A stretch of DNA of 64,000 bases from Tigriopus japonicus. Taxonomy: Eukaryota; Arthropoda; Copepoda; Harpacticoida; Harpacticidae. Every line of letters begins with the position of its first letter. The stretch's first letter is position 1. Shown one piece after another: positions 35,301-46,545 of the stretch. The translations under genes were made by a program, and so were the position numbers. The stretch lies in assembly GCA_010645155.1 (NCBI GenBank), contig CM021316.1:11156119-11220118 (forward strand). The letters are read 5' to 3'. The notes beneath the pieces are model-generated. The model was not told where the DNA came from. It searched no databases and saw nothing but the letters and a program-made list of their open reading frames with translations.

Positions 35301-38300
35301 TGGGTGTGAAACCACAATGGTCTTATTACCTTCTTGAAGAGAGCTCGATCCAATGTCTGAAGTGCTTCCACCCACGCTGTCTAATCCTGGATGTCTGAAA
35401 GTTGACTTCCTTAATGGGAAGGTTCGTTGAGAGTAATCGGCGCTGTAACTTTGGAGTAATTGATTGCTGGGACAAAGGAAAGAGTCAGATTGAGATAAGG
35501 AAAGAAAAGTTCTGATTGTATGTGCCACCATAAAGATGAAGATGGAACCATTGGTAGGATGAGATGAAAAATATTTTTTTTCTTTGTGTGGGTCCTAAGC
35601 CAAAAGATGTCAATATCTGAATCGAGCTGTCAATTTCAATTTTGCTCCGGGCTCTTTAGTTCCAAAACTCAAGATGAAGGATGTTTCAGAGTCTCAAAAA
35701 TTGACATGAATTGACGGCTTCTGCACTTATTTTATGCTGTACTTTCCCGGTCCCTTATTGCTTTGCAACGGTAAAGGCACCATTTCAAAGATTGCATAGC
35801 ATAACTGGAACTGCATGATGGGAAGGAATTAGTATTACGCGGTAGGGTTTCCATTTTGACCTTGAGACCATCATCATTATTGAATAATAGTGAGGTTCAT
35901 TAATCAACCCTTTGAATGTCTGATCATAGACCTAAAAAGGCCTGGCTTTGAAGTTATCGCATTTGAACTTCTTAAAAGCCTTATTTGTTACATGTTGACG
36001 TAACCTTGTTTTCAAAAGTCACTTGTGTTATAAAAATAGACTTGTGTCAATTACTTCTAAAAGTAATTTATTACAATTACATTGGTCTCCAAAGTAGTTA
36101 AATACAATTAAAATTACTTTATTTTCAAATGTAATTAGAATTAGTTACAATTACTTCCAAAAGTAATTGAATTACATCAATTGTTCAAACCAAACTTGAA
36201 CTCTTGGTCAAGTTACAAGTTTCAAGTTGTTACAATTACTTTGAAATGTAATTGCAAATATGTAGTTATAATTTCAATCACGTAATTGTATTTTCAATTA
36301 CAGTTACATCACAGGTCTGATAAAAACCACCCAAAGAGAAGTGAGACGTCATCACAAATTCTTGTTCAGCTTAGAGCACTATAATAAATATTATAGTGCT
36401 CTAGTTCAGCTAATGCTCATGGTTTTGCTAACTGTCTCCTAAGAGAGGGCGCTAGTTCGCATTCTTGACCAAAGCATTTACAGTTGTGCCCTCATAGGTG
36501 GAGCTTTTTGCCATTGTCCAAAGTGGGAACTTTGTGCTCCAATTTTAGAATAGATCTTCAGGGTGTTCAGACGTCCTTGAAGGCAATTACCTCAAGTACT
36601 CATATCCTCTTTGGCTAGCCGAGTCTTGTATTGAATTTGACGTAGGGACTTGGCCACCTCTGTCGTCTACCAAAAGGCTTCGCCAAGACTGCTTCTCAAG
36701 ATTTGGTCCCCCATTCTTCAGCAAGCTCTCCCTTCTTCTCATCAGACTTTGAGCTCGCGCTTGTTGGATTGAGTTGGAAATTGAATCCAGGGATTCCAGA
36801 CTTGTGGCACTCCGAATTTGGTTGGTTGGGAGGCCTCCAGTCTCGGCCGATTCTGAAGGAATAATAAAAAGAAGCCATGTTCACAACTAAGCCTTTTTTA
36901 TCCCCTTGTCCCATAGTTTCACGATATTTGCTTGCTTGTTGGCTGGCTTTTATTGACTATATGACTTTATCTGGCAAATCATGTGAACACAAACCACATT
37001 TCTATACCATTAGTCAAGCTAAGAGACTCTTAGATGTCGACTGAAAATTTAGTACCCTATTTGGGAATGCCTGTCTTGAATGTGTCGTCCTGGGACAGAA
37101 ATTTTTTCGAATACCCAAGAAGGTTTCTCTGAAGTTTAGTTTTTACCACACGAAAATGGACTCACTTCTCTTCCAAGCTTGCTTATCCATCTTCAGGTGA
37201 TATCAAATGGGCTTTTCAGGTTCTATTTCACGGTTTTGTATCAACAGCAAAGGCTATGGCTTACTTAACATTAACCCTTAATTCCTTCAAAACATGGCCT
37301 GGCGGCCCAAAACAATTTTCTTAGGAGAGACCTTCTTGTTGCTTGTGTGTGAAAATGATAAATTAGTCTGCATCACGAACTTCACATGCTCTGAAAAGTT
37401 TGGAGGAATTTTCGACTTCAAGGAGCTTCCATATCCATGTCTTATCAAAATTGAATGGTAAATTGCTGACTCCTGACATATTATGCTTGCAATTTTGTAT
37501 CCCATTCGACTTGGCCTTGAAAGGCTTTCGCCAAGTATTTGAAACACGTGGTTGGTTGGTTGAAGAACTAATAGACAAGAAGCCATAACAAACAATTTAC
37601 CAATATCTTCGGAGCCATTGAGGTCGGGCCCAGATATGTTTTTCGACCGAGCATATCCGATGACATTGTAATGACCCTTGGGAGCACTTGTTTTCCACAA
37701 GGCTGGTGCTGGTGGTGGTTGTTGTTGTTGTGACAAACTCGCGTTGTTGATTGAGTACTCATTTTCGCTTCGATAACCAGAAAAGAATCCAGGATTGTCA
37801 CGCCCAGACAACCTTCTTTGGCGGTCATTTTTCAAGGATGTTGCTGCAGTTGAGGAGGCAGGCGAGGCCAAAAGGCGTTCCCTTGTTTGTTCTGACAACT
37901 TGCGGTGAGTCTAAAAAACAGAGTTATTACTTGAAGGCATATTTTTGGTTGGTGAAAACGGCCAAAATATGTTTTTTTAGATAAAATAGTAAAATAGTTG
38001 AAAAATGCTGAAAATGTCGGAAAGAAGTTAAGATAGTGGATTTAAAAAAAGATAAAATCTCCCCAGAGACAAGTGGAATGAAGTCAATAAATTTGGAAAA
38101 GTCTGAATTTTCAGAGGGCCAGGAAATTTTAAGTTTTTCCGCGGATTAATAAATATAAAAAAAGAAAAAGAGCAAAATACTCACCAAAAAGTTGGAAAAA
38201 GTGCTCAAAAATTGTGAGAAATTTAAAATTTCAGTCAAAATTCATTTTCCGTTACCTAGTCATTACACACTGACACTCAAGATATGACTTAGTATTGCTT

Positions 38301-39954
38301 GAAATACAATCCATGCTATCATGGGATTGTAATATCAGAATATCGAATGTTGAGAAGATTTTCAATATTGGAACTAAAAAAGGATTTAAGGGTTAGAAAA
38401 CATTTTGATTTTGTTTAATAGGCCATTTGAAAAAAATCTGGCAAGGTTTTTGTGAGAACTGTTCCACCGAAAAATTGCAAATTGGACTCTCAAAACCTAT
38501 TCCAACTGAATACTAAGTATCACTACTCATGGGAAAGAGCGTCAACTTGATCCTAGCGACAAAAGGTTTTAACATGAAGCTTCAAAAAAGCCCAACAAAA
38601 CAAGAAGGACAAGAGAGAAAAATGCAATTAATGTTAGCCTTTGACCCCAAATATATTGAAGCAATGGCTTGATCATTGCTCATTATGCAATAGGATAACT
38701 AAATTGATTGTTATTTGCATGATTTACAAAAACACTCGTAGCTTCAAAAAAGACCAACAACCTTACCTAGTTGACGCTTCTTTCCCATGAGCTTCTTGAA
38801 CAATATCCATCGTTTCTAAACGACTCCAAGAGCACAATTAATGGTTTGAAAATGCAAATCTGTAATGTCCTGGACCGTGATTTAAGACTTCTTGAGTTAT
38901 GCAAACAAAGTCAACAAAATGGTACCCATTAAACCGAAGTTAAGCCACCATTGACGAGGGGGTTACAAACAAGTTTGCTGAATAGATAGAAATAGTCTTT
39001 TCTTGTTGTTAATGCTGCGTCAGCACGATTTATCAAGCCTCAATGTCAGGAAAGAGGGTAAAGCACACACAATCTGGTGGCAGAAGGGTCTTACAATGAA
39101 CCCTTTACCAAAATGGTCCTTTAACCCACATAATGTGAGCCTAAAAATAGCATAAATATCCTATTCCTTAGCTTCGACTAACGAGTTTGTCGTAGCCAGG
39201 TATCCCAATTTTAACACGAGAGCTCTTTACCATCCATTGGAGGATATGGTTTCATCATTAAATGAAGGTAAGAGGTCAACGAAGTTTTGTTCTTCGAGTG
39301 TGTCTATTTTTGTATGAAGGGTCATATGGTCAAAAACAATTCATGGTATCTAGGGAATAACATTAGTATCCACTAGACAAGACCAGGCCTTCTAACACTG
39401 ACAAAAATGTGAAACTGACCTTTAACTATGTTTTTTTTTTTTCATGTTTTAAACGACTGGATGAAAATCAAGATCAAGAGGGTTTTCAATAAATCATTGC
39501 CATATCGACAGAATGAAGACGTGTTTTCAAAAACCCCTGCATCATGCCTGACATAAAAAAGCTACTATCAAATTTTATTCCTATCCTCATGTCTTGATAA
39601 AAGAGGCTCAGTTCCATCATTAAAAGTACTTGATCTCCCATTAATACATCTGGATACTGATCGCTGATCGCCTTGAGCTGTCTTACTTAAATTCCTAGCC
39701 CAAGAAAATCATCATCTGGTCCATCCAAGGATAATATTGCTCAGTGTTCCATGACTGACCTTCAATTTGGCCCTTGACTGCTCATTCGTTTCTCCTCGTC
39801 GAACTTGAGATGAGCCCGTGGTGTGATGATGGGCACGATGCTCACGCGATTGGGTTCTTGGCAGGAGAACCTGGTTTTGATAGGGTGACGACGTATGGCG
39901 GATCTTCTGTGGATCATCGAATAACCGAAAATGGATCTCCCGTGACTGGTCCAT
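29384..39954 (-). CDS. NAV: Neuron navigator (NAV/sickie/UNC-53) family protein
   Basis: A cytoskeletal AAA-type protein acting in cell and axon migration. Twelve exons in transcript order: 39954-39760, 37910-37601, 36852-36591, 35466-35330, 35241-35084, 33586-33503, 33035-32975, 32902-32763, 32430-32240, 31354-31207, 31136-29682, 29449-29384; total 1068 aa, with all phases consistent. Ser-rich N-terminal half (TSLESLDSISNSIQQA), coiled coil with AFEHSLSNMTTRLAKLT (about 355-380), KKNTW then RSSLNKAFR, second coiled coil (515-562). The AAA region follows with Walker A LLCGPQSSGKTFLA (about 775). The conserved tail EDPVKFVIRTWPW and the last exon PLMNMLLCLQQA match family C-termini. No calponin-homology domain is present, so upstream exons or other isoforms may exist. 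Where vertebrate NAVs have a Walker B aspartate, this has FLLETV. The start ATG follows an in-frame stop with no acceptor between. Confidence 0.93.
31411..31865. mobile_element. Palindromic foldback MITE in a NAV intron
   Basis: Same family as 18641-19102: outer GAAGCACTGAATT, inner palindrome AATGAATGAGCTCGCCCTTT and its inverse around 31605-31665, then TCATTTGCAGAAGAA. Arms about 200 bases. Lies in the intron between coding exons 32430-32240 and 31354-31207. Confidence 0.7.
33798..34359. mobile_element. DNA element with ~175-bp terminal inverted repeats
   Basis: Left arm 33798-33978 starts GGGTATCCAGACTATAGAGA; the inverse of the right end starts GGGATATCCAGACTAGAGG. The arms share GACTGGGC, GTTATTTCACAAATTTTG-like and GGTATGTTGG blocks. 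Outer target duplication not evident. It is in a NAV intron next to the repeat 34362-34760. Confidence 0.65.
34362..34760. repeat. Dispersed repeat shared with 17620-18005
   Basis: Partner of the repeat at 17620, same orientation, with a longer spacer in the middle. It abuts the right end of the inverted-repeat element ending at 34359, so it may have been the target of that insertion. Confidence 0.5.
36030..36310. repeat. AATTAC/GTAATT-rich low-complexity repeat
   Basis: Dense, irregular repeats of ACAATTACTT and AAGTAATTG in both orientations. A shorter tract of the same type is at about 43205-43315. In a NAV intron. Confidence 0.5.
36372..36403. mobile_element. 32-bp solo inverted repeat with 8-bp target duplication
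   Basis: Consists only of TAGAGCACTATAATA, a two-base AA spacer, and the exact inverse, TATTATAGTGCTCTA. It is bracketed by perfect direct repeats GTTCAGCT at 36364-36371 and 36404-36411. End sequence TAGAG and 8-bp duplication are like the other hAT-type elements here (15160, 20284). In the NAV intron between exons 36852-36591 and 37910-37601's downstream neighbour 35466-35330. Confidence 0.75.
37911..39759. other. NAV intron without recognised features
   Basis: The 1.85-kb intron between the first two coding exons of the NAV model. AT-rich, with no transposon ends, target duplications or conserved open frames that I can see. Confidence 0.4.
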
Positions 39955-40696
39955 GGTTTCCACGAAAAACAGCCAATCCAATGGGAATGAAGGGGGTCAT
40001 CTCAACTGGAATTGGACGAATTACCGCTAATGAACATTCATCACCAGAGTGGAAAGGGGTGAATGAAGACGGTTCCTCTTAAATTATTCATCAATTTTTG
40101 TTGGAACAGAATGTCTTTGGAAATGTTACTAGAGATGTTATGGTTCAGAGAAAGGTTAACCTGGCAAGAAATACACATATGGGTGATTCATCGCTTTTTT
40201 TGCATGAAATGCGTTCATAAATATTCATTTCCCTTGTAAGCAATGGAACCCTTGCAAATTCAATTCATTTTAAAGTGTCACAAAAATTGAAAGCAACGAC
40301 CTCACAGAAAAGGAACTTTAGCAGGACAAAGGAATCAGTAGAGAAACAAAATAAGCAATGCTCTTTACGTCAATAAATTTAAAGTTTCCTTGTCAACCTC
40401 AGTCTTCCTTTGAATAGTCTGCTCTTTTAGGGAAAACGAGAGACTTTGCAGACTTTTTGATTGATTGGGACACAGAGCTTCGAAAATGACAAGGCTTTGC
40501 ATAATCCAACGCGTCTAAAAGTCCTTAACCCCTTGACAGCTATGTAAAATCTTGTGCTCATTTCCGTAGCGTTAGTACTAAGCCCAGAAATAATATTGCG
40601 TTTGTGGATCTACAAAAATTTGGGGGAACCATTATTTGTTTTTAATGACATGTTTTCCATCTAACTCAAATTCCACTCGAGAGAGTCCAAACTTAC

Positions 40697-40717
40697 CCGG
40701 CTTGGCCGAAGTTCCAT
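40697..40717 (-). other. Possible alternative first coding exon of the NAV gene
   Basis: ATG at 40717 opens seven codons, MELRPSR, ending at a strong donor CGG|GTAAGT (40697/40696), phase 0. The NAV exon 37910-37601 also begins in phase 0 with an acceptor, so a transcript could skip 39954-39760 and join here. It cannot join the 39954 exon, which has no acceptor ahead of its ATG. Hypothetical. Confidence 0.35.
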
Positions 40718-41718
40718 AATTGATTTAGAGGCTGCATTGAACCCATCTTTGGCTACTTTGACACACCATGCAAAAACTTTCAACACTCATGTACACTCAA
40801 AAAGGCTAGGAATGGCCTTTCCTCTCCTCACCACACTAGTTGCTGCACTAAAACAACAATACCAAAGGACAGTGAGTGAGTGGGTCCTCACACCCTGGCA
40901 TTCAATGCCCAACTAACCGGCCTTTTGCGATCGACAAAAACTCGGTGGCCTCAGCTCAGCTCTCTCTTTCGTTCTCTTGGTCACGCACGCACAGCTGAGT
41001 TCCTCGTTCCAAGTTCCCTCTTCTCAAGAGATCTTGCACAGATCCAGATATGAGCAAAGAGACCCGTTATCTTGTTGCATCAGGTGTTCCACTTTTCGAA
41101 TTGAAATCTGTCAGGGGTTTTAGGTAGTTCATAGTGGACCATGGAAAACTGCTTGTTCCGCGTTCAAGAACCTATTCAAGAGATATAAGGTGGTGGTATA
41201 ATCCAAGTGGAACACTGACTCTTAATGGTATTGAATAACAAGGCGACAATGAGAAAAAGGTTGAGAGTAGTTGTATGAGAGAAAGGTCCTAAAGGTGAAC
41301 CCAGATATGGCACATGGAGCTTTACAGGGTTCTTCTTTCCTCTGTGTTCCAAGTTCGTGCCGTTTTCGATGAGTCAAAGCAAGAGAGAAGCAAGGGGAAG
41401 GCAAAGAAGAAGAAGAAGGAGGAGTAGTAGAAGAAGAAGAGGGAAAAGCACATGTTTCACGAACAGAGCACGAGACCTTGGTTTGGACCACAGTGGCACA
41501 AGCACAGAGAGAGTCCCATTGAACAAAAAGGAACTAAATGTGGTTCACTTTCTTTTCAGAGTAAGTTAAACCAACCGTCATTTTTCAACATGGTATTTAG
41601 TCGCAAGAGAGCTGAGAGCTCCTTTGATAAAAACCTACTTTTCCCTTTGGTTCCAATTAGGTTCCTTCAGCTTCTAACAATCATGGCCTTCAGTGTATCG
41701 TGCAAATGTAGAAATTGA
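40718..41718. other. Region between NAV 5' end and galactosyltransferase 3' end
   Basis: Probably holds the NAV promoter (upstream on the minus strand) and a purine microsatellite at 41394-41442. The serine-rich minus-strand frame 41222-41491 is the translation of that low-complexity tract and is not called as a gene. Confidence 0.35.
41394..41442. repeat. GAA/GGA purine microsatellite
   Basis: A near-pure purine run with GAAGAAGAAG and AGGAGGAG units on the plus strand, about 50 bases. Confidence 0.7.
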
Positions 41719-41724
41719 TTTATT
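41719..41724 (-). terminator. Poly(A) signal of the galactosyltransferase gene
   Basis: Minus-strand AATAAA about 150 bases beyond the stop codon of the GT31 gene. Confidence 0.5.
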
Positions 41725-41875
41725 GGATCCAAAAGAAAAGGTCCCCGCTCAAAACGTACCCCTAATATCAAGGCTTCACAATCACAAATAATGATATAAG
41801 AGATGAAAATTAATCACATTAAAGTTTAGAAAATGATATATGATGGTTCATGAAGATGGATGCCAGATCAGGTCA

Positions 41876-44850
41876 CTATTGGTTTTGGATGGAGATGGTC
41901 TTGGTCCAAAGTCGTTTGGACACATTGGTCATTCCATCTGGATTCGAGGCGTTCAATGGAACAAAAATGTAGGGCAAGGGTAGTGTGCTCTTGCTTTCCA
42001 ACCATTTCAAATAAGATTGCTCATCGTTGGAATAGCGGAGATTGAGGTATTTTGGAGAGATCCCCAAGGCTTGTCGGATGAGGCCTGTCACATAAATGTC
42101 GCCGTTCCAGAATTTGGGAACCTGAAAGTCAGAAATTGGAAAAAGCGTGAGACGTGTTTCACTTATGGCCTCGATTTGGAGCTAAAAATGTCGAAAACGG
42201 GAATCCTCAGACGTTATGAAGAACTGATAGCATGTCACATTTTTTCTTACAGTAACTCAAAGGGTGGAATTAAATCGCAATTATGTTTCTTGAAAGATTG
42301 TTTGCTTCTACTCAAGCTGATATTTTACGAAATAAAAAATTCATTTTGACCTGCAATATTGGCAGTCTTGTGAGTTTGGGTGAGATCTACCTTTAAAAAA
42401 AATAGTGGGAAAATACCTAATGACAACTTGAAAACTTGCGCAAGAAAAAAACAGGGTAGTCCTTAACTACCGTCCTCAAACGGTTAGCTTTCGAGTTCTG
42501 ATTTGATCCGAATAAAAGCAATGAACCAATAGCGCTTCTTGGTTTAGGTTATGCCTACCAAGACCAAAAGTAAACAAGCATTATGGAAAATGAAGTTTGA
42601 GAGAAAATCTGAATTTTTCCGACCAAAAATGTATGTATGTTTGTATTGTATTTCAGGAATATTTTGTTTCGTTCATGTCATGATTTTAGCGGAAAGAGAC
42701 AACAGTATTTTCCCAAGGCACATCAATATCATGGAATTATATTCCTCAGGTTCAGGATAAGCTACCGCTTGTTTTCACCAGAATCTGGGCGGAAAAAGAG
42801 GGATTCATTGCTTGAGGAAAAATGCGGAAAACTGTCTGCAACGATTTTTCCATATTTTCTTCAATTGTAATTTCCCCTCTACAAAAACCCAGGCAATTCA
42901 AATGTTAGGGTTCTTTATGCATGTATTTGATTTTGTAATCGGCTGATTTCAGCTTCGGTTTTGGTTTGTCCACCTTTGAGCCAAAACTTGAGGGTCCATC
43001 AGTAACTAAGAACTTAATAAATCAAGTGGTCAAAAAAAATCCTACTCTTTCAGGCCTTCTGAGATCAAGTCAAGCTAAAAATGCTTCTTTCCCGATAGAA
43101 CCACATCAGAGCTCAGTTTTTTAAACGCCCTACTTTACCGCCGAGGTAGACGTTAAGTAGTGTTGCCATTCTGGCTTGAAATATGTCAATGACATCGGTT
43201 GAAATTTAGTTAATTACAATTACTTTGGTTGAAATGTAATTAATTGAGGGTTGTCAAGCGAGAGACAAATGTAATTGATAACAATTACTTGGGAAAGGTA
43301 ATTGTAATTTATTTTTACAAAAGAATTTTAAATTCTTTTTTTGTCATCTTGGGCAGGAGCCCCACTTCAACCAATACGTTACTTCCCGACAAGTTTATCA
43401 TTCTCAAATACACATTGGCTTGAAAATTTCCGAAATTGTTTTCTTTGTTATTCCTGCTTTACTAGCGTGCACTCAATGAGTGACCCTTTTTACAGACAAC
43501 CCTGTAGAATGTCACAAAAATGGTTTGTTTAATTTAGCCTGCTTGTTAACATGAAAACCAAACTATCAAAGGACAGGAACACAACAGCTTTTAGGGAAGA
43601 AACATGTTTGTTTTGTGGATAAAGCCACATCTTACTTTGTTGTTGGACCATTTTGACAAACATTCATTTTACTTGGACCATCATTTCTCTCATTGTCACA
43701 TTGGGAGAGAAAAAATAATGATAAAAATAACAACAACAATTCCATGTTTGTTTTCCAATATATCAAAGATATAAATTATTTTTCTGATGCTAAATATGAT
43801 CGAATATGACGAAAACCAGTGAAAAAAGATCTCGAATGACTCTTCAAACAAACCTCGTTTGGTGTTTTTACGGTGAGGAAAAATATTTAAATCCCCACAA
43901 CTTTAAGCACCACCTCCAAATGGCTAATTCCCCAGGGAGGAAATAGGATTGGCCAAATATCAATATTGTCCTACCTTGGATGAGGCTTCCAGGATTTCTG
44001 GCACCAAATCAGGTGATAAGAGGAAACCGGATCCACTGCAGTAGTCAGGATAGAGTTCCACCGGGTCTTTATGGCCTTGTTGTGGAACCAGACTCATCAT
44101 GTTGTTTTCACGAGGCCCAGTGCCTCTTGGGATCACATCACAGATAAGGGATCTCTCATGAGACTTTTCCGACGAATACACAGCTTGGACAAAATTGACC
44201 AAATGAAAGATCTCAATGAAAACATCATCCTCCGTTTTGAGGATAAAGCCCGGCTTAAATCCCAGTGCAATTTGCTCTTGGGCCCATTTCAAGCCCATAA
44301 TGTGCTTGATGGAATCATTCTGGGGTGTATCCAAGAAGTTGCCCTGAATGATATCTCCATATTTATGCGACTCTTCAACCAGTTTCTCTACCAGATTTGG
44401 CTTCCTCTTCACACTTGAAATGGCACGAAGATCTCGGAAAGCCTTTATGGGTATGGATTCGGCACTATTCAGCTTTGGATCCGAGAAGAACTTTGCCTTG
44501 GCACTACTTTGGGAACCCATGAGAAAGGATACTCTGATGATGTGGCCCTCAATCTCTTTCACTGAGCCCCAAGTGTCCCGGATTAAGGATCTGGCCTCGA
44601 AATGTTCCGGCTTAGAATGGACGAGGATTTGAAAGAACGGATTCGACGACGAAGCGTTGTTCGATGCGGGATAAGACTCAAATTTGGGTTCCAACCTAAA
44701 CTGGATGTTCTGCATGTCCACTATTTCGGGATCAGACACTGTTTCAGAAACTTTCATTGAGTCCTTGGGTATGGAAACGATTTGAATCGGATTGGCCATG
44801 GTTTTCATGACAACGGTCATGATCAGGACTATCACCTTGGGTGAACCCAT
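41876..44850 (-). CDS. B3GALT: Beta-1,3-galactosyltransferase (GT31 family)
   Basis: A Golgi-type glycosyltransferase adding a hexose from a UDP-sugar in beta-1,3 linkage. Two exons, 44850-43975 and 42121-41876, join in phase 0 to 373 aa. The N-terminus has a hydrophobic stretch (VIVLIMTVVM) consistent with a signal anchor but shorter than usual. GT31 motifs in order: LIRDTWG (89-95), FLMGS (109-113), the metal-binding KTEDDVFI (205-212), YPDYCSGSGFLLS (267-279) and GDIYVTGL (299-306). Most relatives have an acidic pair before VYV (EDVYVG); here Glu is Gly and the Asp is kept. An untranslated first exon is likely: donor at 44933/44932 (GAAG|GTAAGA) and acceptor at 44855/44854, three bases before the ATG. 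The 1.85-kb intron holds a decayed hAT MITE. Donor and acceptor specificity cannot be told. Confidence 0.9.
42535..43010. mobile_element. Decayed copy of the TAGTGATGGACC hAT MITE
   Basis: Begins with GGTTATGCCTACCAAGACC, ends CTTGAGGGTCCATCAGTAA, resembling the internal and terminal parts of 19427-19772, but expanded and mutated. Left terminus not found. Intron of the GT31 gene. Confidence 0.45.
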
Positions 44851-44932
44851 TTTCTGGAAATGTATGAGTCATGTGTTCTCAAAAATGCTCCAGTATCCGG
44901 ATGTGGTCATTCGATGAAACGGATCTTCTTAC

Positions 44933-45000
44933 CTTCTCGTGCAACAAGGAGTCTAGGAGTCCACGGGAATGGATTTCTCTCTCTCTGCCTTCTCGATTCA
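44933..45000 (-). other. Likely 5' untranslated exon of the GT31 gene
   Basis: The minus strand reads GCACGAGAAG|GTAAGAAG at 44933/44932, a strong donor, and a matching acceptor lies at 44855/44854 just before the start codon. The upstream edge of the exon is not defined. Confidence 0.45.
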
Positions 45001-46086
45001 AGACGGTCTGTCTCCTTTGGTTGAATGGACACTTCTGACTGATCTTATGGATGATGAAAGAAAACTACCGACGGTCGAGCTCTCAAAAATGTGATGCTCA
45101 ACCAACGTCACCCACCTTTCATATCCTGGATATGCTTCTAGTAAGTAGACCTGCGTCTCCCAAGCATGCCATTCCTGACAGAGAGAGAACGAGGTGGAGG
45201 CACATTTGTTTTGCGCACACTCTGCTACACACATATCTCATGCACTGGTTGCTGGAATGCCGTGGAGATATGCCCCATCATCTTGGTGGCCTGTGAGAGA
45301 GTTTGTTTGAACCGGAAGCAACACACGTTCGACCACCGGTATTATCGGGCAACAGGGGCCTGTTAGAAAGAAATTCTTTGAACACGGATCTCCGCCAACC
45401 GACAAGAGTGCGATCAAACTGAAACCTTGGATGGAAATTTGTAGCGGACAGTGGACGCGGCATTCTGGAGATGTTGTTTGGTACATTATTGTTTTTAAGG
45501 CTTTAATTTACTAAGGTACGAATGACTGTTCAGGTACAGTGACCTTTTGACTAATCGAAGAACTGCGGATTTTTGTGGACTGAGAGGCTTGGAATTACTG
45601 ATGTGTTTCGTGTTGGATTTTTGGCAGAGTTTTGCCATTTTGGTTTTTAAGGTAAAAAATCTGACCACATCTAAACTTTTCAACAAGCAATAAACCTTAT
45701 CTACCATAAAATATGGCAGCACTGTCAACTCGAAATCCATTTTTATAGAGTCCTTTAAGCGGAACCAGTAAAATAGAAGTAACGTGCAACCTTTGAGCAT
45801 TATTAAACAAGATTTCAGTTCTTATGTGTCCAATAAACATTGAGAAGTTCAAAAAAAGGTCAAGCTTTTGTGTCAGAGTGCAATTTCGGGAGCTGTATTA
45901 GTAAGGTGACCTCCCAGTCTTATGTACTGTGACCTCCCAGTCACAGTTAAAGGACCCCATAACTATGGATAGAGCTCAAAATCGAACTAGTTCGAGTGGT
46001 GGTCAAATTGGTCCCTGTTTAGGTCTTTTCAAAAAGTTCAAAATAACCTGCCCTTTTTAACAGCAATATACTTCCGAGTCAAAACT
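45001..46086. other. Intergenic DNA 5' of the GT31 gene
   Basis: Presumed promoter region. A small tandem duplication GTGACCTCCCAGTC occurs twice at about 45905-45946. No gene seen. Confidence 0.35.
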
Positions 46087-46545
46087 GGAAGCACTCCTGG
46101 TTCGAAACACATCACTACTTGGAATGAGAATGATTATTTTCAGCAAAACCAAATCAAGTGTGTTCTCTACGTTCAAATAAGGCCTGGCCTATATTGTGTT
46201 GACAACGTTTGTAAATTTTTTGCTCAATCGAATGAGGAAAGGAAAATTCATACCCTCTTAAAGTTACGTATTGAAGAGTAGATAAAGTGAATGACGCCCT
46301 TCTTTCCTTTTCGGTAAATAAAATGCCTGAAGAGGGCTAGCTCATTCATTTTGTGTAGTATTATGCTTTGACGTTTGAGAGACCATAACTTTTGACTCCA
46401 TCATTTGGTTCACTTGAAAATTGAGATACATCACCTACCCAATATAACAAAGGTCTCATTTGCAGAAGAACGTAATTCATTTTTCATACTGGAAATTAAA
46501 ATTAGTATTGCGAGGGTCCCAGTCCAGAGAAATTCAGTGATTCTG
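46087..46545. mobile_element. Palindromic foldback MITE, diverged copy
   Basis: Third full-length member of the family at 18641: outer GGAAGCACTCCTGG, TTCAAATAAGGCCTGGCC, inner GAATGACGCCC/GGGCTAGCTCATTC palindrome, TCATTTGCAGAAGAACG, and AATTCAGTGATTCT at the right end. Confidence 0.65.

Noticed and set aside
41222..41491. Serine/proline-rich minus-strand frame
   Set aside because: It translates the GAA/GGA microsatellite and shows no other coding signal.
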